Program-made: the position numbers and the translations under genes
Shown here: piece after piece, positions 62,091 to 64,000 of the stretch
Position numbering within the stretch: the first letter of the stretch is position 1
How the letters are laid out: each line of letters opens with the position of its first letter
Source of the DNA: Allolobophora icterica
Taxonomy: Eukaryota > Annelida > Clitellata > Crassiclitellata > Lumbricidae
Assembly (NCBI GenBank): GCA_963556255.1
Contig: OY744609.1
Coordinates: 23,212,276 to 23,276,275, forward strand
Reading direction: 5' to 3'
Length of the DNA stretch: 64,000 nt
The notes under the pieces: generated by a model
Told to the model about the DNA's origin: nothing
The model's input: the letters and a program-made list of their open reading frames with translations, nothing else
Databases searched by the model: none

Positions 62091-62240
62091 GGAACATTTA
62101 TACAGCGCCCATTCAAGGCGGTCTACTCAGAAGCGCTCCTAGTCCATCCACGGGTAAAAAGAGCAGTCTGAAAAGTAGTATAAAAAGTATTAGAGTGACC
62201 CATATAATTATAAGGACAAGGCGGAGCGCCACTGGGAGCC
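62090..62240 (+). repeat. Copy of the TATAGCACC-type repeat
   Basis: TTTATACAGCGCCCATTCAA then CAGAAGCGCTCCTAG. Same start as the other copies, here directly after an ATT array. Confidence 0.5.
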
Positions 62241-62864
62241 CGTTGTAACTATAAGTGCTAACTAAAACTAACTAAAATATAAATCCAGTGACTATAACTA
62301 TTTGTGGCGAAACCGGGCTGGGCTAAGTTACCAGGAAGACCACCAACCCGATCTCAAGACTATCCGCGGGGTTTCGGCTTTGCCTGTCGGGCCAAAGACT
62401 TGATGCTTCGGTTCACAGATTCATTGAACTCCAAACTCAATCTGACTACTCGTCGTCTAATAATCAAACGCAATAACTTGAAGGTACAATTTCAATTAAG
62501 ACTCAACACAAAGGTGATTGACCGCAGTGAAATCCAACTCGATTCATGGGTAAAGTTCTGATGTCCGTAACGTAACACTCAGGTAGGTTTCGCAACATTA
62601 TCCGACGAGATTCGCAATTAAAAATCGCAACACAACGCAAAAATTTAGTGAAACTCGCAACTAAAGTGCGCGGTGCTACACCGTGACAATCGTCGTACAA
62701 TAACTCATGGAGAGCCACAATTAAAGTTCAGAATTCGCAACTATCTGGTCTCCGGAAGAACTTAACTTAGACACAGTTGACCAACTAACTTACATCCCTT
62801 TCCTCCGCACGCGAAGGCGTCTCTGTCCGTGACTTCCTAACGGCGTGTCTGCTTGTCCTCCCAT
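62241..62864. other. Unassigned sequence
   Basis: Open frames are short and without domains. Contains tandem-like TTCGCAACT and AACTCGCAACT strings (62590-62745). No supported gene. Confidence 0.6.
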
Positions 62865-64000
62865 TGTATGTTTTAGGTTTTATGTTTTAGCTCCTATGGT
62901 ATATGTTTTATGTTCTAAGTCTTAAGTTTTATGTTTTAAGTTTTAGGTTCTATGTTTTATGTTTTGTTTTAAGTTTTAAGTTTAATGTTTTATGTTTTAA
63001 GTTTTATGTATTATGTTTTATGTTTTAGGTTCTAAGTTTTAAGTTTTAGGTTGTAAGGTTTATGTTTTAAGGTTTATATTTTAAGTTTTAAGTCTTATGT
63101 TTTAATTTTTATGCTTTATGTTTTAAGTTTCATGTTTTAAATTTTATGTTTTATGTTTTAAGTTTTAGGTTGTATGTTTTATGGTTTAAGTTTTGTTTTA
63201 TGTTTTAAGTTTTATGTTTTAAGTTTTTTATGTCTTATGATTTAAGTGTTATGTTTTAGGTTTCAAGTTTTAAGTTTTATGTTTAGGTTTTAGGTTTTAT
63301 GGTTTATCTTTTAAGTTTTAAGCCTTATGTTTTAAGTTTTATGTTTTAAGTTTCATGTTTTATGTTTTATGTTTTAAGTTTCAGGTTCTATGTTTTTATG
63401 TTTTAAGTTTTGTTTTATGTTGTATGTTTTATGTTTTAAGTTTCACGTTTTAAGTTTTATGTTTTAAGTTTTATGTTTTATGTTTTAAGTTTTAAATTAT
63501 AAGATTTATGTTTAAGGTTTTAGGTTTTAAGGTTAATGTTTTAAGTTTTAAGTCTCATGTTTTAAGTTTTATGTTTATATTTTAAATTTTATGTTTTAAG
63601 TTTTATGTTTTAAGTTTGATGTTTTATGTTTTAAGTTTTAGGTTCTATGTTTTGTTTTAAGTTTTAAGTCTTATGTTTTAAGTTTTATGTTTTTTTATGT
63701 TGTAAGTTTTATGTTTTATATTTTGTTTTTTGTTTTTTGTTTTAAGTTTCATGTTTTATGTTTTGTTTTTTGTTTTATATTTTTAGTTTCATGTTTTTTG
63801 TTTTAAGTTTATGTTTTGGGTTTTAGGTTTTAAGATTCTTTTAAGTTTTATGTTTGATGTTTGAAGTTTTATGTTTGAAGTTTTATGTGTTAATTTTAAT
63901 GTTCTAAGTTTTATGTTTTATGCTCTAGATTCTAAGTTTTAAGTTTTATGTTTTAAGTTTTATGTTTTAAGTCTTATGTTTCGAGATTTATATTTTATGT
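62865..64000 (+). repeat. Degenerate 7-bp satellite, TTTTA(A/T/G)G, continuing past the window
   Basis: Over 1.1 kb of heptamers TTTTATG, TTTTAAG and TTTTAGG, with variants TTCTAAG and TTTCATG, keeping a 7-bp period. The plus strand is T/G-rich and nearly free of C. A short stretch of the same type lies at about 51863-51908. Confidence 0.92.

Noticed and set aside
62865..64000. True chromosome end (telomere)
   Set aside because: The unit is highly degenerate and is a heptamer, not the TTAGGG type expected of most animals, so an interior satellite is more likely.

Overview
This window is nuclear DNA of an animal, most likely a marine invertebrate. The genes have many short exons, GT-AG introns and long AT-rich introns. 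Three proteins are clearly metazoan: an AKT kinase, a RING/B-box/NHL-type TRIM protein and a mitochondrial SCOT. The mobile elements are typical of invertebrate genomes: many hAT-like MITEs, tRNA-derived SINEs, decayed LINEs and one restriction-like-endonuclease retrotransposon. Nothing in the sequence fixes the species; an echinoderm or other invertebrate deuterostome is only a guess.

Layout. (1) 164-13165, plus strand: an AKT/PKB gene in ten visible exons, lacking only the N-terminal exon(s) left of the window. Its introns carry a LINE reverse-transcriptase relic, a Harbinger-like MITE, a tRNA-derived SINE, a 1.6-kb hAT-like element and a 2.5-kb foldback element. (2) 13166-19160: AKT 3' side, mostly repeat relics. 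(3) 19722-24840, minus strand: a two-exon TRIM-NHL-like gene whose intron holds two hAT-like MITEs. (4) 24.9-30 kb: SINEs, LINE relics and two more hAT-like MITEs, then at 29912-30148 a small membrane-protein gene resembling SMIM15, with a broken partial copy just upstream. (5) 35888-47535, minus strand: OXCT1 (SCOT) in thirteen exons, apparently complete except for the last roughly ten residues. (6) 48-54 kb: LINE relics, minisatellites, an unrecognised exon-like segment near 50.57 kb and an F-box-like two-exon candidate at 52267-54010. (7) 55.2-62.1 kb: a nest of insertions separated by (ATT)n arrays. It includes a nearly intact non-LTR retrotransposon (55764-59094, minus strand) with reverse transcriptase and a C-terminal restriction-like endonuclease, and a second copy of the large hAT-like element. 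(8) 62865-64000: a degenerate 7-bp T-rich satellite running off the window.

The host genes are unrelated neighbours: insulin/PI3K signalling (AKT), ubiquitin ligation (TRIM) and ketone-body use in mitochondria (OXCT1). The most distinctive content is mobile DNA. At least ten independent insertions have short terminal inverted repeats and 8-bp target duplications, most of them perfect, so insertion boundaries and relative ages can be read directly from the sequence.
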